Shown here: positions 42,066-51,781 of the stretch, piece by piece
Layout of the letters: every line of letters starts with the position of its first letter
How positions within the stretch are numbered: the first letter of the stretch is position 1
Source of the DNA: Microbacterium sp.
GTDB taxonomy: Bacteria > Actinomycetota > Actinomycetes > Actinomycetales > Microbacteriaceae
Direction of reading: 5' to 3'
DNA: 64,000 bases
Assembly (NCBI RefSeq): GCF_011620665.1
Contig: NZ_WOYQ01000031.1
Location: forward strand, 1 to 64,000
The notes under the pieces: generated by a model
Told to the model about the DNA's origin: nothing
Seen by the model: the letters and a program-made list of their open reading frames with translations, nothing else
The model's database searches: none
Position numbers and translations under genes: made by a program

Positions 42066-43877
42066 ATGACGACTCGCGCCACCCGCAGTCCGCGCCGCCG
42101 CACGGTCGTCGCGCTCGCCGTCGTCCTCGCGGTGCTGTCGGTGTTCGTCGTTCGGCTGATTGACATCCAGGTCGTCAATGCGAGCGACCATGTCCAGGAC
42201 TCGCGGGACTACGCAACCGGGACGACCATCACGCTCCACGGCGGTCGAGGCGACATCATCGACACGAACGGGACGGTGCTGGCCGACAGCGCGACGCGCT
42301 ACGACGTGCAGATCGACCCGGCCCTGGCGGTCAAAGGTGCACCTCAGCGCGACGCCGACGGTGCCGTCGTGACCGGCCCCGACGGGGATCCCGTGATCAT
42401 CCCGTGGGCGTCGCTCGCGGCGCAGATCGCGACCATCACGGGACAATCCGCCGACGACGTGCAGAGGATCGTGGCGGACGCGCTGGCGATCGACTCCGAA
42501 TCGCAGTACGCGCTGATCAAGCAGCGGGTCTCGACCGAGCACTACCGGGCCCTCGCCGATCTGAAGCTTCCCTTCCTTTCGTTCCCGCCGGATCCGACGC
42601 GCACCTACCCCGATGGAGCGGTCGCCGGCAACCTGATCGGTTTCGTGGGATCGGATGGAACCCCCCTGGAGGGGCTGGAGAGCCTGCAGAACTCGTGCCT
42701 GGCGGGCGCAGACGGGAAGTTGATATACCAGCGCGGTGCCGACGGGGTCATCATCCCGGGCACCGAGGTGGAAACCGCTGCAACGGCGGGTGGCACTCTT
42801 CGTCTCACGATCGATTCTGACCTTCAGTGGTACATGCAGCAGCTGATCACCGAGGAAACCGACCGGCTGCAGGCCAACTGGGGCGGGATCATGGTCGTCG
42901 AGGTCGATACCGGGAAGATCCGGGTCGCCGCAGAAACCGACACCGTCGATCCGAATGATCCGGGCGCATCGGACGCGGAGAGCCGTGCCTCCAAGCTGCT
43001 GCGTTACTCCTACGAGCCCGGTTCGACGTTCAAGCCGGTGACCGCGGCGACCGGAATAGACGTCGGGGTCTTGACGCCGTTCACGACGGTCTACGACCCC
43101 GACCGGATGGAGTTCCCCAACGGCGCCGTGATCAACGACGACGAGCACCACGATCCGCTGACCCTGACCCTCAACGGTGCGCTCGTGCGATCCTCGAATG
43201 TCTCCATGTCCCAATTCGGCGCGATGATCGATCCGCAGACGCGACTGGACTACTTGCAGAAGTTTGGCGTGGGGCAGGGCACCGCTCTGGATTGGTCGGG
43301 CGAGCCACAGGGCAGCTATCACGAGGTCGCGGACTGGGACAATCAGACCTACTACACGACGACCTTCGGCCAGGCGTTCACCGTGACCGTCCCGCAGGTC
43401 GCGAGCGTGTACCAGACGATCGCAAACGGCGGGGTGCGTGAACCCCTGTCCCTCGTGGAGTCGTGCACCGCCGCGGACGGCACGGTGACCACCCCGGCGC
43501 GCCCTGAACCCGTCCAGGTCATCAGGCAAGACACGGCGGCGCAGGTCGGTCAGATGCTCGAGAACGTGTTCGCGCAGGGCACGCTGGCCGACGATGTGAG
43601 GATCCCGGGGTACCGCGTCGCCGGGAAGACCGGGACTGCCCAGGTCTCGAACGGGGCTGGCGGCTACAAGGACGGTGTGTATTTCACCTCCCTCATCGGT
43701 TACGCACCCGTCGACGATCCGAAGTACGTTGTCATCACGGTCTTCGACGAGCCGCAGACGGTGCGCATGTCGTCGGCCAACCGCACGTCGTTCAAGAAGG
43801 CCATGACCCAGGTGCTCACGCACTATCGCATCATGCCGTCCGGCTCGACGACGCCGTTGCTTCCCGTGACACCATGA
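42066..43877 (+). CDS. ftsI: Septal penicillin-binding protein (FtsI/PBP3, class B)
   Basis: 603-residue transpeptidase that crosslinks septal peptidoglycan. Short cytoplasmic N-terminus, one membrane anchor (VVALAVVLAVLSVFVVRLIDI), a dimerisation domain, and a penicillin-binding domain with SxxK (GSTFKP, S320-K323), SSN (S376-N378) and KTGT (K521). ATG at 42066 follows ftsL by 5 bases. The next gene is murF after 30 bp, not murE as in most dcw clusters. Confidence 0.95.
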   Translation: MTTRATRSPRRRTVVALAVVLAVLSVFVVRLIDIQVVNASDHVQDSRDYATGTTITLHGGRGDIIDTNGTVLADSATRYDVQIDPALAVKGAPQRDADGAVVTGPDGDPVIIPWASLAAQIATITGQSADDVQRIVADALAIDSESQYALIKQRVSTEHYRALADLKLPFLSFPPDPTRTYPDGAVAGNLIGFVGSDGTPLEGLESLQNSCLAGADGKLIYQRGADGVIIPGTEVETAATAGGTLRLTIDSDLQWYMQQLITEETDRLQANWGGIMVVEVDTGKIRVAAETDTVDPNDPGASDAESRASKLLRYSYEPGSTFKPVTAATGIDVGVLTPFTTVYDPDRMEFPNGAVINDDEHHDPLTLTLNGALVRSSNVSMSQFGAMIDPQTRLDYLQKFGVGQGTALDWSGEPQGSYHEVADWDNQTYYTTTFGQAFTVTVPQVASVYQTIANGGVREPLSLVESCTAADGTVTTPARPEPVQVIRQDTAAQVGQMLENVFAQGTLADDVRIPGYRVAGKTGTAQVSNGAGGYKDGVYFTSLIGYAPVDDPKYVVITVFDEPQTVRMSSANRTSFKKAMTQVLTHYRIMPSGSTTPLLPVTP

Positions 43878-43907
43878 CGCGCCTCGCCGCGTGAGAAACC
43901 AGACACC

Positions 43908-45320
43908 ATGATCCGCATGACCCTGGCCGAGGTGGCCGCCGCCGTCGCAGGGACCTTGCACACAGCGGGGGAGGACGCCCCTGCTACCGTGGTCAGCGGT
44001 ATCGTCGACACCGACTCTCGGACGATCGGCCCGGGTGACATCTTCGTCGCCAAACCGGGGGAGACGACCGACGGTCACCTTTTCGTGCCGGAGGTCGCCC
44101 GCGCGGGGGCGGCCCTCGCGATCGTCGAGCACTCGGTGGATGCTGCCATCTCCCAGATCGTGGTGCCCGATGCCGTGGCCGCCCTCGCCGACCTCGCACG
44201 TGAGGTCGTCGCCCGTGTCCGCGCCGGAGGGCAGCTGACGATCGTCGGCATCACCGGCTCCAACGGCAAGACCACCACGAAGAACCTTCTTGCCCGAATC
44301 CTCCAGGACGAGGGCGAGACCGTCGCCCCCCGCGGGTCGTACAACAACGAAGTGGGCGCACCCCTGACGATGCTCCGTGTCACGGAGGACACTCGATTCC
44401 TCGTGTCGGAGTTCGGCGCGTCCGGCCCCGGCCAGATCGCCCGGCTCGCGGGGCTGGTCACCCCGGATATCGGCGTGGTCCTGATGGTCGGCCTCGCGCA
44501 CGCCGGGGGCTTCGGAGGGGTGGAAGCGACGCTGAAAGCCAAGACCGAGCTCGTCGAAGCCGTCCGCCCGGGCGGCACCGCAGTGCTCAACGCCGACGAT
44601 GCGCGGGTCACGACGATGGCGGCCGTCGCGGAGGCGCGCGGTCAGTCCGTCCGCTGGTTCGGCCGGGGATCCTCTGCCGAGGTGCGTGCCGAGGACGTCG
44701 AGGTCTCGGCATCCGGGACGACCTGCACGATCGTCGTAGGAGAGGAGCGGCTGCCGTTGCGACTGCGCGTCCTCGGCGAACACCACGTGATGAATGCCCT
44801 TGCCGCGCTGACGGCGGCCCGGGAGATCGGCGTTTCGGCGACCGACGCGATCGCTCGGCTGGAGACGGTCGCGCTCGCCGAACGCTGGCGCATGCAGCCC
44901 CTGGGATCCGACCGTGTGCGCATCATCAACGATGCGTACAACGCGAGCCCGGACTCGATGGCTGCGGCGTTGCGCACGCTCGCGCAGATCGTGGAGCCCG
45001 GACAGCGCAAAGTCGCCGTGCTCGGCGCCATGAGCGAGCTAGGGGTGTACGCCGGCGAAGAGCATGACCGCGTGGGGCTGCTCGCGGTGCGACTGGGAAT
45101 CGAGCGCATCGTCGTGGTCGGCCCCGAGGCTCGACGGCTCTTCATCGCGGCGATCGGCGAGGGTTCGTGGGACGGAGAGGCGGTCTTCTTCGCAACGGCC
45201 GATGAAGCGTACGACTATCTCCTGGACGAGCTTCGCGACGGTGATCGCGTGCTGGTCAAATCGTCGAACTCTGCAGGGTTGCGGCATCTCGGTGATCGTC
45301 TGGGAGAATTCTTCTCGTGA
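43908..45320 (+). CDS. murF: UDP-MurNAc-tripeptide-D-Ala-D-Ala ligase
   Basis: 470-residue Mur ligase adding D-Ala-D-Ala to the tripeptide precursor. N-terminal MurF domain (LAEVAAAVAGTLH ... SGIVDTDSRTIGPGDIFVA), ATP loop GITGSNGKTTTKN, and the MurF-specific NDAYNASPDSMAAAL motif. MurE would instead lack the NAYNANP block and carry a DxxP/DNPR-type amino-acid motif, which is not present, so it is MurF. GTGA overlap with mraY. Confidence 0.95.
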   Translation: MIRMTLAEVAAAVAGTLHTAGEDAPATVVSGIVDTDSRTIGPGDIFVAKPGETTDGHLFVPEVARAGAALAIVEHSVDAAISQIVVPDAVAALADLAREVVARVRAGGQLTIVGITGSNGKTTTKNLLARILQDEGETVAPRGSYNNEVGAPLTMLRVTEDTRFLVSEFGASGPGQIARLAGLVTPDIGVVLMVGLAHAGGFGGVEATLKAKTELVEAVRPGGTAVLNADDARVTTMAAVAEARGQSVRWFGRGSSAEVRAEDVEVSASGTTCTIVVGEERLPLRLRVLGEHHVMNALAALTAAREIGVSATDAIARLETVALAERWRMQPLGSDRVRIINDAYNASPDSMAAALRTLAQIVEPGQRKVAVLGAMSELGVYAGEEHDRVGLLAVRLGIERIVVVGPEARRLFIAAIGEGSWDGEAVFFATADEAYDYLLDELRDGDRVLVKSSNSAGLRHLGDRLGEFFS

Positions 45321-46426
45321 GATCACTGCTTGCCGCCGCCACGATCTCGCTCGCGTTCACGCTGTTCCTGACGCCGCTGTTCATCCGCCTCTTCGAGAAG
45401 CTGGGGTGGGGTCAGGTCATCCGCACCCCGGAAGACGCGACGAATCCGAATCACGAATCGAAGCGCGGAACACCCACGATGGGCGGCATCATCTTCATCC
45501 TGGGTGCTGTCATCGGCTACTTCGTGGGAACGCTCACGGGTGGGGCGCCGCCGACGCTCTCCGGACTCTTGGTCATCTGGATGATGATCGGGCTGGGTGC
45601 CGTCGGCTTCGTCGACGACCTCATGAAGGTGCGCCAGCAGCGCAGCCTGGGCCTCTCGGGCTGGCGAAAGGTGATCGGGCAGATCGCTGTCGCGGTGCCG
45701 TTCGGCATCGTCGCGCTGAATTTTCCGAACTCCTACGGTCAGACGCCGGCGTCGCCCTACATCTCCTTCTTCCGCGACATCCCGATGCTGTCCTTCATGG
45801 CACTGGGTGCTGTCGTCGGCTGGATCGTCTACCTCATCTGGGTGTCCTTCATGTCGGTCGCGTGGTCCAACGCCACCAACCTCACCGACGGTCTGGACGG
45901 ACTGGCAACGGGCGCGGGCATCTTCACCGTGTCGGCCTACAGTCTCGTCACTTTCTGGCAGTTTCAGCAGCGGTGCCACACCAGCGAGCTGGTGGATGCG
46001 TATGTGACCGCGTGCTACCCGACCCGAGATCCCATGGACCTCACGATCGTCGCGGCCTCGTTCGTCGGCGCCCTCGTCGGATTCCTGTGGTGGAACGCGC
46101 CCAAAGCGCGGATCTTCATGGGCGACGTCGGCTCCATGGCCATCGGTGGAGTCATCGTCGCCATGGCGGTGCTCTCGCGCACCGAGATCTTGTCCGTGAT
46201 CATCGCGGGCGTCTTCATCATCGGTCCGGGATCGGTCATCCTGCAGCGCTACTACTTCAAGGCGACCGGGGGCAAGCGCCTGTTCCTGATGAGTCCGTTC
46301 CACCACCATCTCGAGATGCGCGGGTGGCCTGAGATCACGATCGTGGTCCGGATGTGGATCATCGCCGGCATGCTCGCCGTCGCTGGGGTGGGCCTGTTCT
46401 ACGTCGCCTGGCTCGCAGCACTGTGA
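45317..46426 (+). CDS. mraY: Phospho-N-acetylmuramoyl-pentapeptide transferase
   Basis: 369-residue integral membrane enzyme that makes lipid I from UDP-MurNAc-pentapeptide and undecaprenyl phosphate. About ten hydrophobic helices; signature residues in FVDDLMK, NATNLTDGLDGLATG, FMGDVGSMAIGG and the FHHHLEMRGW loop. GTG start overlaps murF by 4 bases and its stop overlaps murD (GTGA). Confidence 0.96.
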   Translation: MRSLLAAATISLAFTLFLTPLFIRLFEKLGWGQVIRTPEDATNPNHESKRGTPTMGGIIFILGAVIGYFVGTLTGGAPPTLSGLLVIWMMIGLGAVGFVDDLMKVRQQRSLGLSGWRKVIGQIAVAVPFGIVALNFPNSYGQTPASPYISFFRDIPMLSFMALGAVVGWIVYLIWVSFMSVAWSNATNLTDGLDGLATGAGIFTVSAYSLVTFWQFQQRCHTSELVDAYVTACYPTRDPMDLTIVAASFVGALVGFLWWNAPKARIFMGDVGSMAIGGVIVAMAVLSRTEILSVIIAGVFIIGPGSVILQRYYFKATGGKRLFLMSPFHHHLEMRGWPEITIVVRMWIIAGMLAVAGVGLFYVAWLAAL

Positions 46427-47970
46427 CGGCACGTACGGACTCCCTGAACAGTTGGCACGCTGACTGGGCGGGTCTGCGCGTCGCGGTTCTCGGGCTGTCC
46501 GTGACGGGTTTCGCGGTCGCCGACACGCTCGCCGAGCTCGGCGCGGACGTGTACGTCTTCACCGAGCGGGCAGACGAGGAGTATGAGCGGCTGCTTCCGG
46601 TCATCGGCGCTCGACAGTGGATCGGACTGCTCGACGCGGTTCCGGGTGTGCTGACAGACTTCGCACCGGAGATCGTCGTCGCGTCGCCTGGTTTCCCCCC
46701 GCACCACCCCGTGATCGCCTGGGCGCGGGAGAACGGCATCGAACTGTGGGGTGATGTCGAGCTTGCCTGGCGCGTGCGCGACAAGGTCACTCGCGGGGAC
46801 GGCCGTCCCGCCGACTGGGTGCTCATCACCGGCACCAACGGCAAGACGACCACGACACGACTGACCGCGACCATGCTCGCGTCCGGTGGTCTGCGGGCGG
46901 CGCCGTGCGGCAATATCGGCATCCCGGTACTCGACGCCGTCCGTGATCCGGCCGGGTTCGACGTCTTGGTCGTGGAACTTTCCAGCCACCAGCTCTGGTA
47001 CCTCTCGCAGCACAGCGGTCCGGATCCCCTCTCGCCCTTTGCAAGCGTCTGCCTCAACCTCGCCGACGACCACCTCGAGTGGCACGGATCGGCTCGCGCC
47101 TACCGCGACGCAAAGGCGTTCGTCTACCAGCACACGCGCACGGCCTGCGTTTACAACAAGTCGGATGCCGCCACCCGAGTGATGGTGGAGGAGGCGGACG
47201 TCATCGATGGATGCCGCGCCGTCGGGTTCGATCTAGGAGTTCCCGGACCCGGTGATCTCGGTGTCGTGGACGGCATCCTCGTGGACCGCGCCTTCCTGGA
47301 GGAGCGATCCACGAGCGCCCTCGAGCTGACCACGGTCGCCGAGCTCGCCGAGCGAGGGCTGGCTGCACCGCACATCGTGGCGAACGCGCTGGCCGCGGCG
47401 GCTCTCGCCCGCTCACTCGGCGTCACGCCCGAGGCGATTCGCGACGCGCTGCGTGGTTTTCACCTCGATCCGCACCGGATCGAGGTCGTCGCCGTCTCGG
47501 CCGGCATCACCTGGGTGGATGATTCGAAGGCCACCAACCCGCACGCGGCGGATTCGTCCCTGGCCGCCTATCCCGGCGCGGTGTGGATCGTCGGGGGTCT
47601 GCTGAAGGGGGTCGACATCGCCGGGTTGGTCGCCGGCCGTGGTGGCCGTGTGAAGGCCGCGATAGTGATCGGGGTCGACCGCAGCGAGATCACCGAGGCG
47701 TTCGCCCGACACGCGCCCGCGGTTCCCGTGTTCGAAGTCGACCACGCTCAGACTGAAGACATCATGGCAGAGGTCGTCGAAGTGTCGGCGGGCGTCGCGC
47801 ATGCCGGAGACGTGGTCCTTCTCGCTCCGGCTGCGGCATCCTTCGATCAGTTCGAGTCCTACTCGGACCGGGGGCGGCGCTTCGCCGACGCGGTCCGCGA
47901 ACGGATCGGGAGGGGGACCGGTGACCACCACGACGTCGAACCCGACCCGTCCGGCACATCCGAGGCCTGA
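46423..47970 (+). CDS. murD: UDP-MurNAc-L-alanine-D-glutamate ligase
   Basis: 515-residue Mur ligase that adds D-glutamate. Rossmann-like N-terminus LRVAVLGLSVTGFAVADTL, ATP loop ITGTNGKTTTTRL, and DDSKATNPHAADSSL, typical of MurD. GTG at 46423 overlaps mraY. The last ~20 residues are an acidic tail and the final 50 bases overlap the following ftsW gene in another frame, longer than the usual 4-base overlap. Confidence 0.95.
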   Translation: MTARTDSLNSWHADWAGLRVAVLGLSVTGFAVADTLAELGADVYVFTERADEEYERLLPVIGARQWIGLLDAVPGVLTDFAPEIVVASPGFPPHHPVIAWARENGIELWGDVELAWRVRDKVTRGDGRPADWVLITGTNGKTTTTRLTATMLASGGLRAAPCGNIGIPVLDAVRDPAGFDVLVVELSSHQLWYLSQHSGPDPLSPFASVCLNLADDHLEWHGSARAYRDAKAFVYQHTRTACVYNKSDAATRVMVEEADVIDGCRAVGFDLGVPGPGDLGVVDGILVDRAFLEERSTSALELTTVAELAERGLAAPHIVANALAAAALARSLGVTPEAIRDALRGFHLDPHRIEVVAVSAGITWVDDSKATNPHAADSSLAAYPGAVWIVGGLLKGVDIAGLVAGRGGRVKAAIVIGVDRSEITEAFARHAPAVPVFEVDHAQTEDIMAEVVEVSAGVAHAGDVVLLAPAAASFDQFESYSDRGRRFADAVRERIGRGTGDHHDVEPDPSGTSEA

Positions 47971-49189
47971 ACCGCCCGTGTCGCCACGCGGCCACGCCGC
48001 GCGCATCTCGCTCGGCCGCGTGTTCGCCCCGGTACCGAGCGAGTTCCTGCTGATCGCCTCCACGGCTCTCCTGCTCACCGGCTTCGGCCTCGTGATGGTG
48101 CTGTCAGCCACCATGGCGCGATCGGTGGCGGCGGGCGACAGCCCGTTCGAGGTGGTGCTGAAGCAGGGGATGTTCGCGATGATCGGCGTCCCGATGATGT
48201 TCGTCGCGAGCCGTTTCCCGATCTCCTTCTGGAAGAAGATCGCGTGGCCGGCACTGATCGTGACCACAATGTTCCAGCTCCTGGTCTTCGTGCCCGGGCT
48301 CGGTGTCAACGACGCCGGAAACCGCAACTGGGTCAACATCGCCGGGATGCAGATGCAGCCGTCGGAATTCATCAAGCTTTCGCTCGCCCTGTGGCTCGGG
48401 TACGTTCTGTACCGGAAGCAGACGCTGCTCGGGCTGTGGCATCACGTCTTCATTCCCGTCGTGCCGGTCGGCGGCCTTGTGATCGGCACGGTCCTCGGCG
48501 GGCATGACCTGGGTACCGCGATGATCCTGATGGCGATCCTGCTCGGGGGGCTCTTCTTCTCCGGCGTGAAGCTGCGCATCTTCGTTCTGCCCCTGCTCCT
48601 GGTGCTGGGTGTCGTCGCCGTGTTCGCCGTCACAAGCCCCAATCGCATGGCCCGCATCCTCAGCAACTTCAACGTCGACACCCTGGATTGCTACTACGCG
48701 GCCGTGGGTGACTGCTACCAGGCCGTGCACGGCGTGTGGGGTCTCGCGAACGGCGGGGTGTTCGGGCTCGGTCTCGGCAACTCGCGCGAGAAGTACGGGT
48801 GGCTGCCGGCGCAGTCCAACGACTACATCTTCGCGATTCTCGGCGAAGAACTCGGCCTGATCGGATGCCTCGTCGTGCTGGCGCTGTTCACTCTGTTCGC
48901 CGTCGGTGCGTTCCACGTCATCCGCAAGACGGACGACCCGTTCGTGCGCATCGTCGCGGGCGGCATCACGGTATGGATCATCGGCCAGGCCATCGTGAAC
49001 ATCGGCGTCGTTCTGCGGATCTTCCCGGTGCTGGGTGTCCCGCTGCCGTTCATGTCCCAGGGCGGCACGGCGCTGCTGTCGGTCCTCCTCGCGTGCGGAG
49101 TGCTCTTGTCCTTCGCGCGCAGCCTGCCGACGCGCACCGAACGAGCGGCGCCGGCGGCACGACCGGGACGGTCCCTCCGCGCCCGGTAG
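47921..49189 (+). CDS. ftsW: SEDS-family peptidoglycan polymerase FtsW
   Basis: 422 residues with about ten membrane helices. SEDS signature KLSLALWLGYVLYRKQ, a long periplasmic loop (NVDTLDCYYAAVGDCYQAVHGVWGLANGGVFGLGLGNSREKYGWLP) and LPFMSQGGTALLSVLLACGVL. It polymerises glycan strands at the septum with FtsI. GTG at 47921 is chosen for GGGAGGGGG at 47908-47916 in front; it starts inside murD. Two Cys in the loop (DCYYAAVGDC) are extracytoplasmic and could pair. Confidence 0.92.
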   Translation: MTTTTSNPTRPAHPRPEPPVSPRGHAARISLGRVFAPVPSEFLLIASTALLLTGFGLVMVLSATMARSVAAGDSPFEVVLKQGMFAMIGVPMMFVASRFPISFWKKIAWPALIVTTMFQLLVFVPGLGVNDAGNRNWVNIAGMQMQPSEFIKLSLALWLGYVLYRKQTLLGLWHHVFIPVVPVGGLVIGTVLGGHDLGTAMILMAILLGGLFFSGVKLRIFVLPLLLVLGVVAVFAVTSPNRMARILSNFNVDTLDCYYAAVGDCYQAVHGVWGLANGGVFGLGLGNSREKYGWLPAQSNDYIFAILGEELGLIGCLVVLALFTLFAVGAFHVIRKTDDPFVRIVAGGITVWIIGQAIVNIGVVLRIFPVLGVPLPFMSQGGTALLSVLLACGVLLSFARSLPTRTERAAPAARPGRSLRAR

Positions 49190-49199
49190 TCTCGATCCG

Positions 49200-50273
49200 G
49201 TGACGACTTACCTGTTGACCGGGGGCGGAACCGCTGGCCATGTCAACCCTCTGCTCGCTGTCGCCGACGCCCTCCGGGCGCGTGACGTCGAGGCATCCGT
49301 CCTCGTGCTGGGTACCCGGGAGGGGTTGGAGACCAGGCTCGTCCCCGACCGCGGTTACGAGCTCCTCTTCGTCGACAGGGTTCCCTTCCCTCGTCGCCCG
49401 AACGGGGCTGCAGCCCGATTCCCAGTGCGGTTCCCGCGTGCGATCGCGCAGGTACGCACGCACATCCGCACGCGCGCGGTCGATGTCGTCGTCGGGTTCG
49501 GCGGGTATGCGTCGGCTCCCGCCTACCTCGCGGCCCGCCGTGAGGGCGTGCCGTACGTCGTCCACGAGGCCAACGCCAAGCCCGGGCTCGCGAACGTCCT
49601 CGGTGCACGCGCAGCGTCCGGCGTCGGCGTCGTGTTCGAGGGCACGCCGATCCGCGGCGGACGCGTCGTCGGCATGCCGCTGCGGCGCGAGATCGTCGAT
49701 CTCGATCGCGATGAACGGCGTGCGGAGGCCGCCGACGCGTTCGGACTCGATCCTTCCCGACCCGTTCTGCTGGTCTTCGGAGGATCGCTCGGGGCGCGAC
49801 GACTCAACGGCACGCTGGCCGAGGCGTGGCGCGACATCGTGGGCGCGGGCTGGCAGATTCTGCACGCGACGGGAGAGCGCAATGACGCGGTCGACCCCGG
49901 GCAGCCGGACTATCGCATCGTGTCGTATCTGGACCGCATGGAGCTGGCCTTCGCACTGGCCGACGTGATCGTGTCGCGGTCGGGTGCGGCCACCGTCGCC
50001 GAGGTCAGTGCGCTCGGGATCCCCGCTGTCTATGTGCCCTACCCGGTGGGCAACGGTGAGCAGGCGCTGAACGCCGCGTCCGCCCTCCGCGCGGGTGCCG
50101 CGCGAATCATCCCCGACGCGGACTTCACTCCCGTCCGCGTGCGGAGCGAGGTGGTCCCGCTGCTGCAGGATGCCGCTGCACTCGCCGCTATGCGCGCGGC
50201 TGCCGCGACGATCGGCACGCGCTCCGGCACCGCGAACCTCATCGAGATGATCGACGCAGCGCTCGTCCGCTGA
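49200..50273 (+). CDS. murG: UDP-GlcNAc:lipid I GlcNAc transferase
   Basis: 357-residue peripheral membrane glycosyltransferase that makes lipid II. N-terminal TYLLTGGGTAGHVNPLLAVADAL is the GT28 donor loop, and C-terminal VIVSRSGAATVAEVSALGIPAVYVPYP is the UDP-GlcNAc site. GTG at 49200, 10 bases after ftsW. A 13-bp inverted repeat follows before murC. Confidence 0.95.
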   Translation: MTTYLLTGGGTAGHVNPLLAVADALRARDVEASVLVLGTREGLETRLVPDRGYELLFVDRVPFPRRPNGAAARFPVRFPRAIAQVRTHIRTRAVDVVVGFGGYASAPAYLAARREGVPYVVHEANAKPGLANVLGARAASGVGVVFEGTPIRGGRVVGMPLRREIVDLDRDERRAEAADAFGLDPSRPVLLVFGGSLGARRLNGTLAEAWRDIVGAGWQILHATGERNDAVDPGQPDYRIVSYLDRMELAFALADVIVSRSGAATVAEVSALGIPAVYVPYPVGNGEQALNAASALRAGAARIIPDADFTPVRVRSEVVPLLQDAAALAAMRAAAATIGTRSGTANLIEMIDAALVR

Positions 50274-50321
50274 CGGAGCGGAGGTTCTAGCCGCGTTCGC
50301 GATCGGACGAGATCATGCGTT

Positions 50322-50355
50322 CACCGTGGGCGCGCCCTCGGTCGCGCCCACGGTG
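50322..50355 (+). promoter_or_regulatory. 13-bp perfect hairpin between murG and murC
   Basis: CACCGTGGGCGCG (50322-50334) pairs with CGCGCCCACGGTG (50343-50355) around an 8-base loop. No T-run follows, and the murC start is 22 bases downstream. It is a strong RNA stem or a dyad operator. It may attenuate read-through from murG or cover the murC promoter region. Confidence 0.7.
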
Positions 50356-50362
50356 GCCGACT

Positions 50363-50368
50363 TAGACT
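50363..50368 (+). promoter_or_regulatory. Candidate -10 box TAGACT for murC
   Basis: TAGACT lies nine bases before the murC ATG with no Shine-Dalgarno between, so transcription would start within about three bases of the codon. It sits directly after the 13-bp hairpin. Confidence 0.45.
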
Positions 50369-50377
50369 TGACGGGTC

Positions 50378-51778
50378 ATGATTCGACCCGACCTCACCCT
50401 CCCGATACCCGCGGATATCACTGCCGCCCATTTCATCGGCATCGGGGGATCGGGCATGTCGGGACTGGCCGGCATGTTCCTGGACCGCGGCATCCGCGTG
50501 TCAGGATCGGACCGTGCCGACAGCGCTGCTCTTCGGGCACTCGCCGTGCGCGGCGCGAGCGTGCATGTGGGCCACGACGCGTCGAATCTGCCCGATGGCG
50601 TCGACGCCGTGATCCACACCGGTGCGATCTGGCCGGACAACCCCGAATTCGTCCTCGCGAGAGAGCGAGGACTGCCCGTCATCCATCGCTCGCAGGCCCT
50701 GCACTGGCTCATCGGCGGCCGCCGGCTCGTGTCGGTCGCCGGCGCGCACGGAAAGACGACCTCGACCGGAATGATCGTCACGGCGCTGCGCGCGCTCGAG
50801 GCAGATCCGACCTTCGTCAGCGGCGGTGTCATCGCCGACCTCGGCATCTCGAGCGGTACCGGCGCCGATGACCTCTTCGTCATCGAGGCGGACGAATCCG
50901 ATGGCACTTTTCTGCTCTACGACACCTCGATCGCCCTCATCACCAACGTCGATCCCGATCACCTCGACCACTGGGAATCGCGCGACGCTTTCTACGCGGG
51001 CTTCGTGCGCTTCGGCAACGCGGCCCGCGAGGCGGTCGTGATCTCATCCGACGATTCCGGGGCCCGGCGCGTGGCCGCGGCGCTCGCGCATCGCACGGTC
51101 ATCACGTTCGGCACGGATGACGGTGCGGATGTCCGAGTGGGCGACATCGTCACCGAGGGTTCGGTGCGCTTCACGCTCACTCACGCCGGAGTCACCGTCG
51201 ACGGCGCGCTGGTGCTCCCGGGAGCCCACAATGCGATCAACGCCGCGGGTGCCGTCGCGGTGCTGCTCACCCTCGGCTACCGGCTCGAGCCCGCTCTGCG
51301 GGCAGTGGAAGGCTTCGGCGGCACGGTGCGCCGCTTCGAACTCCACGGCATCGCGCGCGGAGTGAGCGTGTACGACGACTACGCGCACCACCCGACTGAG
51401 GTCGCCGCGGCGCTCGACGCGGCGCGCAGCGTCGTCGGACCGGGCCGCTTGATCGCCCTTCACCAGCCGCACACCTACTCCCGCACGCAGGAGATGTACC
51501 GTGAGTTCGCCGAGGTCCTCGAATCGCGAGCCGATCACACTGTGGTTCTCGACGTGTACGGCGCGCGCGAAGACCCCGTTCCGGGTGTGACGGGTGCGCT
51601 GGTCAGCGGGGCATTCGTGGACCCCGAGAAGGTTCATTTCGTCGCCGACTGGGATGATGCGGCCGCGTATGCGGCGTCGGTTGCGCGCGCCGGTGACTTC
51701 ATCATCACCCTCGGCTGCGGCAACGTGCACCTCATCATTCCGCAGGTACTGCAGGCCCTGTCCGCTGCGGAAGGCTAG
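50378..51778 (+). CDS. murC: UDP-MurNAc-L-alanine ligase
   Basis: 466-residue Mur ligase adding L-alanine, the first peptide step. [20 protein letters not shown] (UDP-binding), [15 protein letters not shown] (ATP loop), and [18 protein letters not shown] and [10 protein letters not shown], typical of MurC. Separated from murG by 104 bp containing a hairpin and a TAGACT box, so part of the cluster may be read from here. ftsQ follows 3 bases later. Confidence 0.95.
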   Translation: MIRPDLTLPIPADITAAHFIGIGGSGMSGLAGMFLDRGIRVSGSDRADSAALRALAVRGASVHVGHDASNLPDGVDAVIHTGAIWPDNPEFVLARERGLPVIHRSQALHWLIGGRRLVSVAGAHGKTTSTGMIVTALRALEADPTFVSGGVIADLGISSGTGADDLFVIEADESDGTFLLYDTSIALITNVDPDHLDHWESRDAFYAGFVRFGNAAREAVVISSDDSGARRVAAALAHRTVITFGTDDGADVRVGDIVTEGSVRFTLTHAGVTVDGALVLPGAHNAINAAGAVAVLLTLGYRLEPALRAVEGFGGTVRRFELHGIARGVSVYDDYAHHPTEVAAALDAARSVVGPGRLIALHQPHTYSRTQEMYREFAEVLESRADHTVVLDVYGAREDPVPGVTGALVSGAFVDPEKVHFVADWDDAAAYAASVARAGDFIITLGCGNVHLIIPQVLQALSAAEG

Positions 51779-51781
51779 CCT

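Noticed and set aside
41820-44786. Minus-strand open frame of about 988 codons opposite ftsL, ftsI and murF
   Set aside because: It spans three well-supported plus-strand genes, has no ribosome site and no protein features; a shadow of high GC.
47908-47970. ftsW beginning further upstream inside murD
   Set aside because: The longer frame (from 47801) gives Ser/Arg-rich sequence typical of an out-of-frame murD reading; the GTG at 47921 has a strong ribosome site.
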